Positions 49,701 to 59,581 of a stretch of DNA of 64,000 nucleotides are shown here, in pieces. A program made the translations under genes and the position numbers. Each line of letters starts with the position of its first letter. Position 1 is the stretch's first letter. The notes under the pieces were generated by a model. That model had not been told where the DNA came from and made no database searches. It saw only the letters and a list, made by a program, of their open reading frames with translations. Source of the stretch: Chrysaora quinquecirrha. Taxonomy: Eukaryota; Cnidaria; Scyphozoa; Semaeostomeae; Pelagiidae. The DNA lies in assembly GCA_014526335.1 (NCBI GenBank), contig JACTAT010000014.1, forward strand, positions 1,001,250 through 1,065,249. Direction: 5' to 3'.

Positions 49701-50765
49701 TATAAACTATCTATACTACATCAGCAACTACTTTTGCTACTATAACCATAACTTCAACTACAATGTCGACTAAATTATAACTATCTATACTACATCAGCA
49801 ACTACTATTACTACTATAACTATAACTACAACTGTAGCTATCCCTACATCTACAGCCAGCTACAACTACTACAATAACCATTATTACAACTAAAACCACA
49901 ACTAAACTATAACTAAACTTATAACTACAAAAAAACTATAGCTATGATTAGAAGCAACTATAGCTTTACCCGTTAATATGACTAACTATGGCTAAAATCA
50001 AACCACAACTGTAATTATAATAATGATGTAACTATAATAATTGTGATAATAATCACTATAATAATGATAATTAGCCTATAATAGTAATGTAACTATAATA
50101 ATGGCTAAATTACATGTTTAGCTTTGTAGTTTACGCATTCTAAGTTATATATGAAGTTGAGGCTAAGATGCCCCCATAAATGGGCTTCAAAATTTCAAAA
50201 TGAAAAAGTTGGAAGATAAGATGACAATTATTAAGATTAATGATGAGCTGAATTATTGTGTAGGTTTAATTTGAGGTATTAATATGTTGCTGTTGTTACT
50301 TTATTTTGAGTAGGCTGTTATTTCCAGCTTTTCAGCTACTTAAGGCCTACTATGCATGCCGCAATAGGCATGGAAACCCCCTAGATTAACGTCTCTTCCG
50401 AAGGACGGCAGAGTGAGCTGCTTAGTCATCAATCTGGAAAGCCACCCATCCAGATGCTGACCTCACACGACCAAGTTTAGCTTCAGCTGTTTAACGAGAA
50501 CTGGCTGAGAAGTTTGGCCACTCACTCCACTATGCTATATTTTACAAGGGACATCGTTTGGAGATGAAAGTTCATTTGAAGATCTATGGGCTTGATTTAT
50601 TCATACGGTATACACAGGTAGTTCCTTAACCGTTCTCATAACGTTAATGTATTTTTCCAAACTCTTTCTAGATGCCAGGAGCTCCTAATGGCAGCAAAAT
50701 CACTTACTAATCAAGAGAGATCACTGCAATCGCAAATCCTTTTGTTTGACGTGAAACGAACTTAA
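37710..50765 (+). CDS. HAUS8: HAUS8, augmin (HAUS) complex subunit 8, 567 aa
   Basis: Augmin recruits gamma-tubulin to spindle microtubules; HAUS8 (Hice1) is its microtubule-binding subunit. Nineteen exons splice to 568 codons with stop: 37710-37777, 38674-38739, 39283-39320, 39748-39814, 39946-39980, 40367-40442, 41061-41302, 42203-42260, 42631-42665, 43530-43567, 43688-44012, 44549-44592, 45153-45233, 45531-45569, 46069-46188, 47727-47853, 47954-48033, 49364-49434 and 50672-50765. Diagnostic features are APRIIQSRYLNPK (229-241), matching the GRVIESRYLQ motif near the human N-terminus, and EALDSTRHYLPL (~467-478), matching ALDTTRHELPV. Between them are coiled-coil exons (VWQENQRLKTEVRNLEKAIR). 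The C-terminal 100 residues are helical. About 228 residues precede the RYL motif, many more than in human HAUS8 (410 aa); they are Ser/Pro/Lys-rich and spread over small exons. The exon 5 acceptor is uncertain: 39941 is a stronger site, but only 39946 keeps the frame. Identification is confident; the small 5' exons are less so. Confidence 0.88.
38450..38535 (-). repeat. tRNA-like (SINE head) sequence
   Basis: The complement contains TGGCCAAGAGGTAGAATGC (A-box fit) and GGTCTTGGGTTCAAGC (B-box fit) about 35 bases apart. Pairing is incomplete for a functional tRNA, so a SINE head or pseudogene is likelier. HAUS8 intron 1. Confidence 0.5.
40006..40198. mobile_element. Palindromic MITE, ~190 bp
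   Basis: Left end acagtcgaacctccgaatag; the complement of the right end is ACATTCGAACCTCTAATAGC. Both continue into cagccac. The interior repeats gtggcca/tggccac in opposite orientations, typical of mariner-like MITEs. The flanks are TATGTATG-like, compatible with TA insertion. It lies in a HAUS8 intron, just after exon 5. Confidence 0.75.
42410..42515 (+). repeat. tRNA-derived SINE
   Basis: tagtgcattgg (A-box fit), a tctgg...ccaga anticodon-stem-like hairpin, then cacgggttcgaatcccagt (perfect B-box with T-stem). The anticodon loop appears one base too long and the acceptor ends do not pair, so a SINE head rather than a working tRNA. HAUS8 intron. Confidence 0.6.
45628..45706 (-). repeat. 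tRNA-like pseudogene or SINE head
   Basis: The complement reads TAGTTCAGTTGGTAGAGCG, a good D-arm/A-box, followed after about 30 bases by GGTCTAAGACT, a damaged B-box. The 3' half is degraded. HAUS8 intron. Confidence 0.55.
46920..47665. repeat. CCACTGTACT minisatellite with one TIR-like end
   Basis: About 35 units with core ccactgtact and alternating spacers (aatggtatccct, gaacatccac, ccaggtatccct) give a basic ~20-bp step and common 41-bp doublets. The right end ttcacatacgttatttgggg matches the right terminus of the element at 61070-61322. The 215-codon minus frame (STVVDVQYSGG repeats) is repeat-driven. HAUS8 intron 15. Confidence 0.85.
48167..48615. mobile_element. MITE family R4, fullest copy (~449 bp)
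   Basis: The left end ggcactggccaaacgaccaa acattg and the complement of the right end (TTAGTCCCTGGCCAAAGG, then ATCAAACATT) form ~30-bp imperfect inverted repeats. The interior has further caaatgtt/aacatttg pairs. Relatives are at 29735, 50880, 53522 and 57100. No coding frame. HAUS8 intron 17. Confidence 0.8.
49500..50110. repeat. Low-complexity (ACTATAACnnn) tract
   Basis: Long run of actacaact / ctataac / ataatg words, with one ~85-bp duplication around aactatctatactacatcag (about 49700 and 49785). HAUS8 last intron. No gene. Confidence 0.7.
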
Positions 50766-50769
50766 TAAA
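50764..50769 (+). terminator. Polyadenylation signal overlapping the HAUS8 stop codon
   Basis: AATAAA at 50764-50769 shares two bases with the stop codon TAA (50763-50765). If used, the 3' UTR would be only about 10-30 nt. T-rich sequence downstream (50800-50812) could serve as the downstream element. Confidence 0.5.
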
Positions 50770-50879
50770 TGCTAAATTTTGACTGTGTAAATGTCAGGTT
50801 TTTTTTTTGCTTTAAGCAACAAAACAGCTGTTAGTCACCAGAATGTAAGTAAATAGAGAAACGTACTTTTAATGAGGAA

Positions 50880-51165
50880 GCCTGAGCAATGTTTTAGATG
50901 TATTTGCAAACTATCTAACATTGTAAGTCAAACATTTGAGATTTCCTTCACAAGCAATGTTTGCACTGTTGCCACGTCACAAATCATTGCTTTACAAGGA
51001 GAATTACTTTGCAATGTTTTAGAGCTCAAACTTTGTCTGCTTGTCACTTGCAGAAATGTTTTATGAACGATGCCTTGCAGCAAGGCCTAACGAGAAGGCA
51101 GTTTATTCGACATGAAAATTTCATATGTTTCACAAACAATGTTTGATCGTTTGGCCAGGGCCTAA
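50880..51165. mobile_element. MITE family R4, left-truncated copy
   Basis: The right end caatgtttgatcgtttggcc agggcctaa is intact (ending 51165). Internal blocks such as gtttgcactgttgccacgtc match the family; the left terminus is not recognisable. Confidence 0.65.
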
Positions 51166-53200
51166 GTTAAATGATCAGGACGCTAAATTGCACATTTGTC
51201 ATACAGATATAGCAAACATTATACATTGTTGATTTTTACGCACAATTTATACCTATTTATATATGTTAGTGTTGAATGAAGCTTTTTTCTTGGACTTGTA
51301 GTTGCAGAGGTGGGACGGAGAACTTCTTTTTTTATAGGGTGAAATTTTGAAGATCTAGTCCCTATTCTTGATCTAGTACTTCTTTGGTATTGCTGAATAG
51401 TGCTTATTATTTTTGCGTACCGAGAAGAACGATACTTTTAAGGTATTGTTCTTTCACAAAATGAGAAATTTTCAAGTTTTGAGCATGAATAAATTAGATA
51501 GCGAATAGATGTGCTTGAGTTTAGAAACGTGATATTTTAACATAAATTTCAGTAAAACTTACAAAAGTCTTACAAAATGAAATTGTTTGGTGTTCATGAA
51601 AAAATATCCTTTTATGTTCATTAAAGCAAACATAATACATTGTTTGGTAGTGAGTAGAAGGCCATTACACCGATATCTTTCAAGCGTCCCCTGCCGCCAT
51701 AAGCTTTTATTAATCGTCAGTTCCTAAGTTGAACTTTATAAATACATTATTGCAGAACATTTCTTAGTTGAAAGTCTTTTTGAGTTGCTTAAGTTCAAAT
51801 CGCTTAATGACGAGAAAACGTTTTTGCTATGCTAGTGCAAAGGGCGCAGCTCCATAACCGAATTTTTTTTAAAAAAGTTGCTGAAAACATGTGTATCAAA
51901 GTCAGGTGCGTCTTACTCGAAGACTTTTTCAAACTCCGTGATAAATGACGATATTTGATGTTTTCTCAATGCCCGCATTTCAATACGAGGCGCAGCATGA
52001 AATTGGTAACTTGATGCATGTTTGATTATTCGCCTAGGAAGCTGACCTCGCTGTGCGCATTGTTTCCTCCTAAGAGAGTGTATAGTTCAAGCAAAGTCGA
52101 AGTTCAAGCAAAAGAGTGGCATAGAGTTTCTTGAAGAGTTTCTTTTAAGGATCAAGGTTATCTTTCCTCATTTCCAAAGTCCATAATGGTTAAGCCGCTG
52201 CTAAACGTGCGACTTTTTGCTTGAAATGGTGACGTGACACTCCTTACAATCAATAGTAGTTACACGCTGCAACAAAAAGTTACGACAGAAGCTTTGCGAG
52301 AATCAACTTGTGTGATAAGAAGAATGGGCTCCAGAAAATTCCCAGGAAAACGCACGAAAACAAGGCAATGTGTTGCGTCGCCAATTCAAAAAACCGGCTA
52401 CACACTGTGACATTACTGGCGATAAGCAAAAACATGCGGCAAAAAGTTCAACCAAATCAATGTACTGCGACTGTTTTTCCTAAGGTCGCAGAACATTTTT
52501 CTCGAAAATCTATCCCTGGCAACATGTCCGCTAATTTGTCCGCTCGTGGCGACAATTTTTAAACATGTTCTGACGCCATTTGAAGCAAAATGTTGCACAT
52601 GTTGCACGTTTATCTTTTACTTTCTTTCAAACTTAATACATGCAAATCATTTTCATGCTTTTGACATTTTCAAAAAGTGCGTTTGATCTCATTTATTTGT
52701 GAAAAGTCTGCAATGGCAAAAGGAATCACCGCTTATTATGCGATAACATGCAGAGAATACGCAATACACGCTTTTTTACCTACCTAAAGGCCTAGTTCTT
52801 GAAGTTCCTTATTTTTGGATCTCTTTTGGGGCAATTGTAGTTCAATAAGTTCCTTAATAGCTCCTTAATTTTAACGGACATACAGTGATCTTAACAATAA
52901 AAGAGAGACACTTGCATGTGAGCAAAGCCCGAGAATACTCAAGGAAACATTTGATACATGTGTGACGTACAATTTATGTGATTTTCGACTGCAAATGAAT
53001 GGTACCGGCTTTCTAATTCTTGATTATTTGCAGTGATAAAACTATTCAACAATAAAAAGTTCTTTAGTTATTTTCTCTCCAGTAGTATAAGTTCTTTAAA
53101 TTTTTGGGTCTTCTACATGTAGGTTCCTTATAAAGTGGTTCCTTGTAAAAAGAGCGTGTATTTGGCTGGGGCAAAATTGCTTTCAGTGCTGGGAGGATGG
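51166..53200. other. Intergenic, no gene recognised
   Basis: AT-rich, with short frames only (for example 52308-52562). No domain, splice-consistent exon series or clear repeat was seen. Confidence 0.4.
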
Positions 53201-53207
53201 ACTGGTG

Positions 53208-53308
53208 TGTAATGTTTTACGTCTGTGATGAGACGAAGTTCACACAGGAACCACACTGCAGCTCGTAACTGATGAATTCCGTCTCATCACAGACCTAAAA
53301 CATTACAT
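53208..53308. repeat. Compact fold-back, 34-bp arms
   Basis: tgtaatgttttacgtctgtg atgagacg (53208-53241) and the complement of 53274-53308 (TGTAATGTTTTAGGTCTGTG, then ATGAGACG) are near-identical with about three mismatches. They surround a loop of about 33 bases. Confidence 0.8.
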
Positions 53309-53521
53309 GGTGGAGGGCAAATGTAAAGAGGACGCAAGGAGGTTGAAAAACTCGATTGGTTGTTGTTGATGTCATCTTTTTTTAATTCGATATAATAATT
53401 CTAGCTTCTGCAGAAACCAATCTAAATCGAATATGATTGGTGCATAAAAGGGCCCGTACAACAAGTATACAGCAGAGAGGTATGTTTATCGATGCAATAT
53501 TGAAATATGAACTAAATAGAC

Positions 53522-53840
53522 TTAGGCCATGGCCAAACGATCAAACATTGTTGATCTTTCATTTCAAAATTGCTTTACAGCAGATGTTTAACCGTTTGGC
53601 CACATCCAAAAAACATTGCTGTCAAACAATTATGTTATTGTTTGCACAAGCACGAACGCCTTGTTGCTAAGAAATGTTGCTATGTGGTGAAATGCTGCAA
53701 GTTGTTGAAAAACAAAAGAGGTGTTCAACAAATAATGTTGGAAAGGTTGGAAACCTCAAAAACATTTTTTGCTGACGCAGGCAGAAAATGTTGGAGGAGC
53801 AATGCTTTTGGACGTGGCCAAACGGTCAAACCAGGGCATC
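53522..53840. mobile_element. MITE family R4, right-truncated copy
   Basis: The left end ttaggccatggccaaacgat caaacattgttg is intact. The interior matches the 48.2 kb copy (gtttaaccgtttggccacat). The right end stops within ggtcaaaccagggc. Confidence 0.7.
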
Positions 53841-53894
53841 TTTTAAGGAATTTTGACTAGTGGGCCAAACCATCGGAGGGCCCGATTCCCTAGG

Positions 53895-54497
53895 AGAAAG
53901 CTTAATCTGAACAGCCCTGAAATCTCCAAGCATTAGATTATTTATCAAGGAAATAAAGCGGGTCATGCTTCCTTAAGAACGTTTGTAACTTCAGTGTGGT
54001 CCTCCAAGCAGGTCTATCAATCACTCGATCACGTCAATATTTTCGCCGTTGCAAGCCGTCACGTCGAAATATTTTCCACATCACGTTCACGCGCCCAAAA
54101 TCGGAAATCCAGTCAAAGGTTTTAGCTAAAGTAGATTCTATATGACATTCTATTGTGACCTGACTTACAAATATGATGGATTTGTTACATCCCATCATCT
54201 ACCGATTTGTTCAGTCAGTCAGCCCAGCAAGCGTGGTCTATTTTTGTAACTGCAAAGCAAAAGCAAAAACATCTGATCCGGTGCTGAGATGAATGCTCCC
54301 CACTTGCATCCACAATGCCGAGACAATGTGGCTGAGGCGTCGCATCTTACGGTGGTTCCCGTAACAGGAAATCGCTATTCTCCCATGAGTCTTCCGCCAG
54401 CCAACCGAGGGAGGGGATATCCGGCCCCTAGACCATGTGCTTACGCTTGGATACCCCTTGCTTACGCTTCCAACTCATGACACCGAATCGATAGTGT
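53895..54497 (+). repeat. Dispersed repeat R1, left-part copy
   Basis: Collinear with the inverse of 31260-31860, from cttaatctgaacagccct to caactcatgacaccgaatc. It includes the block gagatgaatgctccccactt. The part corresponding to 30672-31260 is absent. Confidence 0.75.
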
Positions 54498-54779
54498 ATA
54501 GAAGCTTCAAATTCCTGGAAGAATTGCTTTTCAAAAATCCAGCAATTGTGGGAGATTCTTTTGCGCATGCGCATTTCTTGTTTGGTCAAGATCTAATCTG
54601 TTCTCTGGCAGAGGAGACCTGAGCTGAAGGATCTAGCGAATTGCTGCACTGTTTATGATTCACAGTAGAATGAAGGTACTCAATATCTAATGTCATGCAG
54701 CAAGTAAGTCCCACCTTAGTAGGCTTAGTAGGTCTTAGCAGATATGCTCCCCTCAGGGCCATTTAAGTTTTATGGGAGG

Positions 54780-54960
54780 TCGGACTGCTTGGTAGCAATG
54801 TGATGTATCAAGGCTGCCATTTCTTCAAAACAGCCTTTGACAAGCGCAATGGCACTTTCAGAAGATTGAATATCGCCTCATTGCACCAATTCTTGCATCA
54901 AAGATTTAAAACCATGGTAAAACAAGACGGTGATCCCTACTGGTTCATGAAACTAAGAAT
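54780..54960 (-). pseudogene. Possible decayed coding fragment
   Basis: On the minus strand a frame runs through FYHGFKSLMQELVQ, one TGA, then SAIALVKGCFEEMAALIHHI to a stop. The composition looks protein-like, but I recognise no family. It could be the remnant of the 3' end of the frame at 55163-55522. Confidence 0.2.
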
Positions 54961-55162
54961 TCCTTGATTTTATACCATCTCGACTGTCACTTGTATCGCT
55001 TACTTCAAATGTCACAACAGAATCCTTGTCCCAGAAGAAAATTTTTGGTTGAACAAAACAAGTGAAGAGAAATCGATTCAATAGTATCCATATCTTTGTT
55101 TCTTTTTTCTGTTTCTTTGGTCTGTTGGCAAAGCAATATCACTCAGAGAACCGGTGTCGTGA

Positions 55163-55522
55163 TTAATCAGGCTTACTACTGAACTGCGAAAGACTGCGAT
55201 ATCGCAATAAAAACAATAACCAGTGAATGGACATCTGAGACCATGTGTTAGGATACAGATAAGTAGCGTTTTCTGCTGTGATACCAATGCCATCTTGTGC
55301 TAGCTTCAGAGAGTCGTTAGATCTTGTAGACGAACAAGCAGCATAGAACAATCCATACTTATCGATGGACACAATGCAGTCAAACATCGCATCATTATTC
55401 GCTATACAGTTAACGACATTTTTACAGGATCCATTTTCCTCATATTCGGCTGCAGTTTTCTTCTTTTGTTCTTCGATGTGTGCTTTGCATGTCTTAAAGT
55501 TTCTACCAGAACTTCTCTCAAA
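55163..55522 (-). CDS. Unidentified cysteine-containing reading frame (possible exon)
   Basis: A 119-codon minus-strand frame. Its proximal part has ordinary codon variety and five cysteines (KTCKAH, NGSCKN, NCIANND, DCIVSID, AACSS). It starts just after a stop near 55523, so any real gene would need an upstream exon with a start or signal peptide; I found none with good splice signals. The distal third (after YLYPNTW) looks less protein-like, and an alternative donor (GTATCA near 55282) could end the exon earlier. The family is not recognised. It may be a small secreted protein exon, a pseudogene or chance. Confidence 0.25.
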   Translation of the reverse strand, partial: FERSSGRNFKTCKAHIEEQKKKTAAEYEENGSCKNVVNCIANNDAMFDCIVSIDKYGLFYAACSSTRSNDSLKLAQDGIGITAENATYLYPNTWSQMSIHWLLFLLRYRSLSQFSSKPD

Positions 55523-57095
55523 TTATGGTTAATGCATTTTAGTGCCATATTCTTTCTAACGTTTCACGTTTTAATCACGCCACTATCAAGTTCAAAGCCG
55601 CTTTCACGTAATCGCGCGGTAAAAAATCAATTTTCACGTGCACGCAAAAAGCACAAATCACGCCACAACGCGTTGAAAAGCCAATTTTCACGTCATCATG
55701 ATCAAAAAATGCCTTATAACGCATCACGCCAAAGCCCTTGGGGGGCATTTCAGTGGCCTGCTGCACACCTCCTTCCCCCGGGAGTAGGAAGCAGTTTTCC
55801 GTCACTGAAGGAAACATGAGATGAGACATGTGTGCCAAAGGCATTCTTTGAAGGGGGTACGGAAAAATTTGGAATTTTTTGTGTCCAGAGTCACACTGGT
55901 TGGGTTTCCGTGACTGAAAAAATATGCTATATATAACTACAAAATCATTCTATTTCACCAACGTATTGAAACATGCCCCATCTTACTGAGCGGTTACTTG
56001 AATGCACGAGTAAATAGCATTGCTTCAAATTTGGAATAAATAGGCAGAAACCACATTTCTCATTGCCCGATGATGGGAGACGGATCTCTCCCGAAACGTT
56101 GCCCAACTAAATATCAAAGGCTTGTCATGATAAGTGGTGACTATCATGTCTAATACAGCATTGCCTCAATTGGCTTCTACAGTGCCATTGATGCATATTT
56201 AGATATTGACTGGAGTTTCTTTAGGAGTTTTAAGCTGAAACGATCGGCTTGGTGACTAATAACATGCATGTGGCTTTCATAGAAGTATTTGATATGATTT
56301 TGAATTCAGAACGAATGGTGAACCCTATATTTAGGAAACGATTATAACAATTTTGTTGTGGAAAGGGCCCACACTAGTGGGCAAACATAGATCTTTCCCA
56401 ACAACGGCGAGCCTATACATCTACTCCCAAACAAGCAAGAACGTCTGTATTCTTTAATATTCTTACATACGACGTGAAATTATGACTCACCAAACAATGC
56501 TTGGGTACAAAGATAACCACTGACTATCCTTCGCGTGTGGCCTTCATGTTTTGCAATGTCTTGGTCCAGGATTGGAAGCAACCAGAGAAAAGGAAAAACC
56601 ATTTTCATCACGCAGAGAGAACATTTATTCTAAGTTCTGTATCATACCGTCTTCTTCTGTTTGCTTTTAGTTTAGGTTTATGGTAAAGGTTTATTGGTAT
56701 AATAACAACTTTGCACTCTCAAAACAAGTAAAATTGACTTGAACCAAGATACAGTCAACTAATGAGAGTCTACAGCAGCGCAACTATACTTGAACAAACG
56801 AGACAATATCTTCTGTTGCACGTGAAGCTCTCTTGAGCATCAAAATACACATTACAATTGCAGCTCTCTAGCCCTTTGGGGAACGGTTAGCCATGCAAAA
56901 AGTTGTGGATTTAAGGAAAAGCTTTGAGTTAACTGTAGCGAAACAATTGCGCACAAAGAGATGCAAGCAACCAAAGAACTTGTAATTCATGCCAGAATTT
57001 GTAATTATTCAATTCAAAACACAGGCACGTCATTTCGGGATTTCGAAATGTCTTGAAATGCTAAGGCTTCATTGCCGAAGACCAGCGCCAATCGA
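55523..57095. other. Intergenic, no gene recognised
   Basis: Contains repeated ttttcacgt/aatcacgcc words at 55560-55730 and the string gatgggagacggatctctcc at about 56072. The latter has a short inverted repeat (gggaga...tctccc). No coding exons supported. Confidence 0.35.
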
Positions 57096-57099
57096 TGAA

Positions 57100-57332
57100 A
57101 CACTGGTTGACAAAAATCTGAAAAGTGCTTGTTCAACAAATGTTTGTCCCGTTTAGCAACTCGCAAACATTGCTTGTCGAAAATGTTTAAAGTTGTTGAG
57201 GTGTTGCAACGCATGAAGATAATTTTCTCTCGGGAAGCAATGTTTGGAGACGTGGCCTAACGGTCAAAAATGGCTTGTAAAGCTTATTGCAAATGTTTAA
57301 CCAACAATGTTTGATCGTTTCGCAAAGGCATG
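57100..57332. mobile_element. MITE family R4, diverged copy
   Basis: Contains gttcaacaaatgtttgtccc, gacgtggcctaacggtcaaa and the end caatgtttgatcgtttcgca. The left end is poorly preserved. Confidence 0.6.
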
Positions 57333-58295
57333 ATAATACAATTTGAAACTTTGTTTTAATGTAATGGAAACTTAAAGTATGGAAGCTTTGAAAATGCTTT
57401 TGAAACTATTAATTCATTTTGCAAGATTGATTAAAGAGTCCACGTTAAGAACAGTTCAGAGCAGAATGCTTAAAAGCTAGTGTCACCAGCACAAGGACAA
57501 GCAAAAACGCAAGCAAAAGGACGACAATATTAAATATCCAACCAGGTTCAATATTCAAAATACAATATCCAATATCGAATATCTAACAGTATCAATATTT
57601 AAAATGCAATATTCAGTATATTCAATATGGAATACCCAAGCTTATATCGCGCCGGAGACGAGCTCAAAAACTTTCAATGCTCCATATGTCCGCGATTGTG
57701 CTTATGTTGTGATTTTCATTAATAAGGACAAGCAAAAGTATAAGCACAAGTACAGACGGCAAGCACCGAGTCTTATGCTTGAGCTGAGGCCGCCCTTACT
57801 AGCACACGTTTCTTAAAATTGGTGCGAGATAGGTGGCCTTGTAAATAAATACAGGCTCATCAAATGCAGCTTACCCCAAAAGAACCGCATTGAGACCAGG
57901 CAATAAAAATAGACAAGACGACTAAACTTGTTACGCAATAATTACATCGACAATTTACAAGAATAACATACAGCTGAACAAAGATTATTCAAAAAAGGCT
58001 GCAATACAACAAATCATAAAGAATTTTAACTAAAAATATAATTACACAGTTCAGGGACAGCAGACATTTCAATTTCAAGTATAAACTGCTCGATAGGCCT
58101 TTATTGAGGAGTGCAGCGACTTACCCTAGCTTGATTCTATTGCAAAATAAAATCCATTTTTTTAAAGGCTATGTTTTCACTTGACAAAATAAGCCTAAAA
58201 TACTTACAAAACGTACTAGTTTAGTTCTAAAGAAACTCCCATAGCTAAAATGTGAAAAGCAAATCACACCAATTAATATAAAACTGCACATTTCT
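57333..58295. other. Intergenic, no gene recognised
   Basis: Includes an aatattcaatatccaatat-rich tract at 57525-57625. Otherwise nothing identifiable. Confidence 0.35.
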
Positions 58296-58297
58296 TG

Positions 58298-58463
58298 TTT
58301 TATTAGTTTTCAGTCTTTATAATATACAAAATCTTTATTAGATGACGCGGAGAATAACAACAGAATAAAGTAAGTTACTGCTTAAGATTTTCTGCATACC
58401 AGTTACTCTTTCTCTGGTGTTTTCGAAAAGTTTTATCTCGTCTTCTTTTGATCCTGATTGAAT
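58298..58463 (-). CDS. Possible terminal exon with poly(A) signal
   Basis: The minus strand has a good acceptor (TGCTTTTAG) at 58464-58465. A 41-codon frame follows (begins IQSGSKEDEIKLFENTRERV, stop at 58338), then AATAAA (complement of 58298-58303) 35 bases after the stop. It lies downstream of the SEA-domain gene, which has a usable donor CTGAAG|GTTAGT near 59555, but joining them would follow an in-frame stop. It may be an alternative 3' exon of that gene or part of another one. Low confidence. Confidence 0.3.
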
Positions 58464-58609
58464 CTAAAAGCATCAGAATCTGAATTTAGTAGAAGTACAT
58501 TATTGATGACATATTAATATATTAAACCTGGTAGAGGGGATCTCGCGCGTGAAGAAAAGTTTTTAGAAGTAGTCGCTAAGATCCCAATAGTAGACGAACG
58601 GACCTCGAT

Positions 58610-59072
58610 CCTTGATATAAAGGTATGGCTAACCTAGGAGACAATTTGCGCGTGAAATTGATTAGAAGGGTCTCCAAGGGTGGCTAAACATACTGGTGGA
58701 AAGTAAGCAATATGTCCCCCCGCGTCACTGAGACAAGAATCGTTTCTGATGTGTCCTAGAAACATTTTCGTGTCTCTAGGCCTGACTAAACTAGGAGACA
58801 TGTCGCGCGAGACATTGATGTTCCCTCAGTGTCTCCCACTTTGGCCACCTCTGTAGCGCGAGAAACTTTGTAGCAACAGAAACATTTCTTGTCTCCGCGA
58901 TATCCAAATGACTCGGGGACATGTTACTCGCAGTTTAGCCATAGCTTCTCACTACAAATTTTGTTGGGTGCTACCAAGTTTCCGAAGTGGTTAAACTCGG
59001 AGACATGGAGGGGACATGTCAAGTGTGACAATGTCGCGCGCAACATGTCTCCTAGTTAATCAAGGCCTTAAC
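58610..59072. mobile_element. MITE with CTAGGAGACA-type inverted ends
   Basis: The left part ccttgatataaagg...taacctaggagacaattt gcgcg is mirrored at the right, whose complement reads TTAAGGCCTTGATTAACTAGG, then AGACATGTTGCGCG. Similar ctaggagacatgtcgcgcg and tctcc words recur inside in both orientations. No coding frame. Confidence 0.65.
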
Positions 59073-59084
59073 GCTTCAGTGGCT

Positions 59085-59160
59085 AAGACTGGGGTCCAGA
59101 CCTGTCACCACAGAGTAGCTTAATTATACCATGAAGCCACAGCACCTCCAAAGGAAACAC
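59085..59160 (-). repeat. SINE head fragment
   Basis: The complement GGTGCTGTGGCTTCATGGTA, then TAATTAAGCTACTCTGTGGTG and GACAGGTCTGGACCCCAGTC, matches the head of the 2.0-2.3 kb SINE. The B-box is decayed. Confidence 0.5.
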
Positions 59161-59581
59161 GGTGCCTGTATAAATACTAACTTGATATATTTGCAAACAG
59201 CCACTGGCATAAAGAAGCAAACACTCTTTTCTTCCTCTGCTATGTCTGTTTCCAGGATGTCGTAAAATTGGGGAGAGCCCCCATGGGGGACTCACTATGG
59301 ATACATGACGGGAAGGTCAGACACAGGCTCTCATCAAAAGACCCAAAAATATAGATATTTTGGGAATTTCATACCCCAAAAATATACCAAACGATCTCCG
59401 TATGTCTCTCTGTATCAGTATTTTCTCCTTCAAAAAAGCCCAACTGACAACTTATTCAATAGTTTCAAACGGGGGAGAGGCTAGGCTTATTTTTATAGTG
59501 TGAACAGGGCTTTCTGGACTGTTGCTAAACGAAAATATGTATAACAAACTAACCTTCAGACGAGTACTAGGAATGCCACGA

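Noticed and set aside
56060..56110. gatgggagacggatctctcc motif as a structured RNA element
   Set aside because: Only a short inverted repeat; no second copy in the window and no further support.
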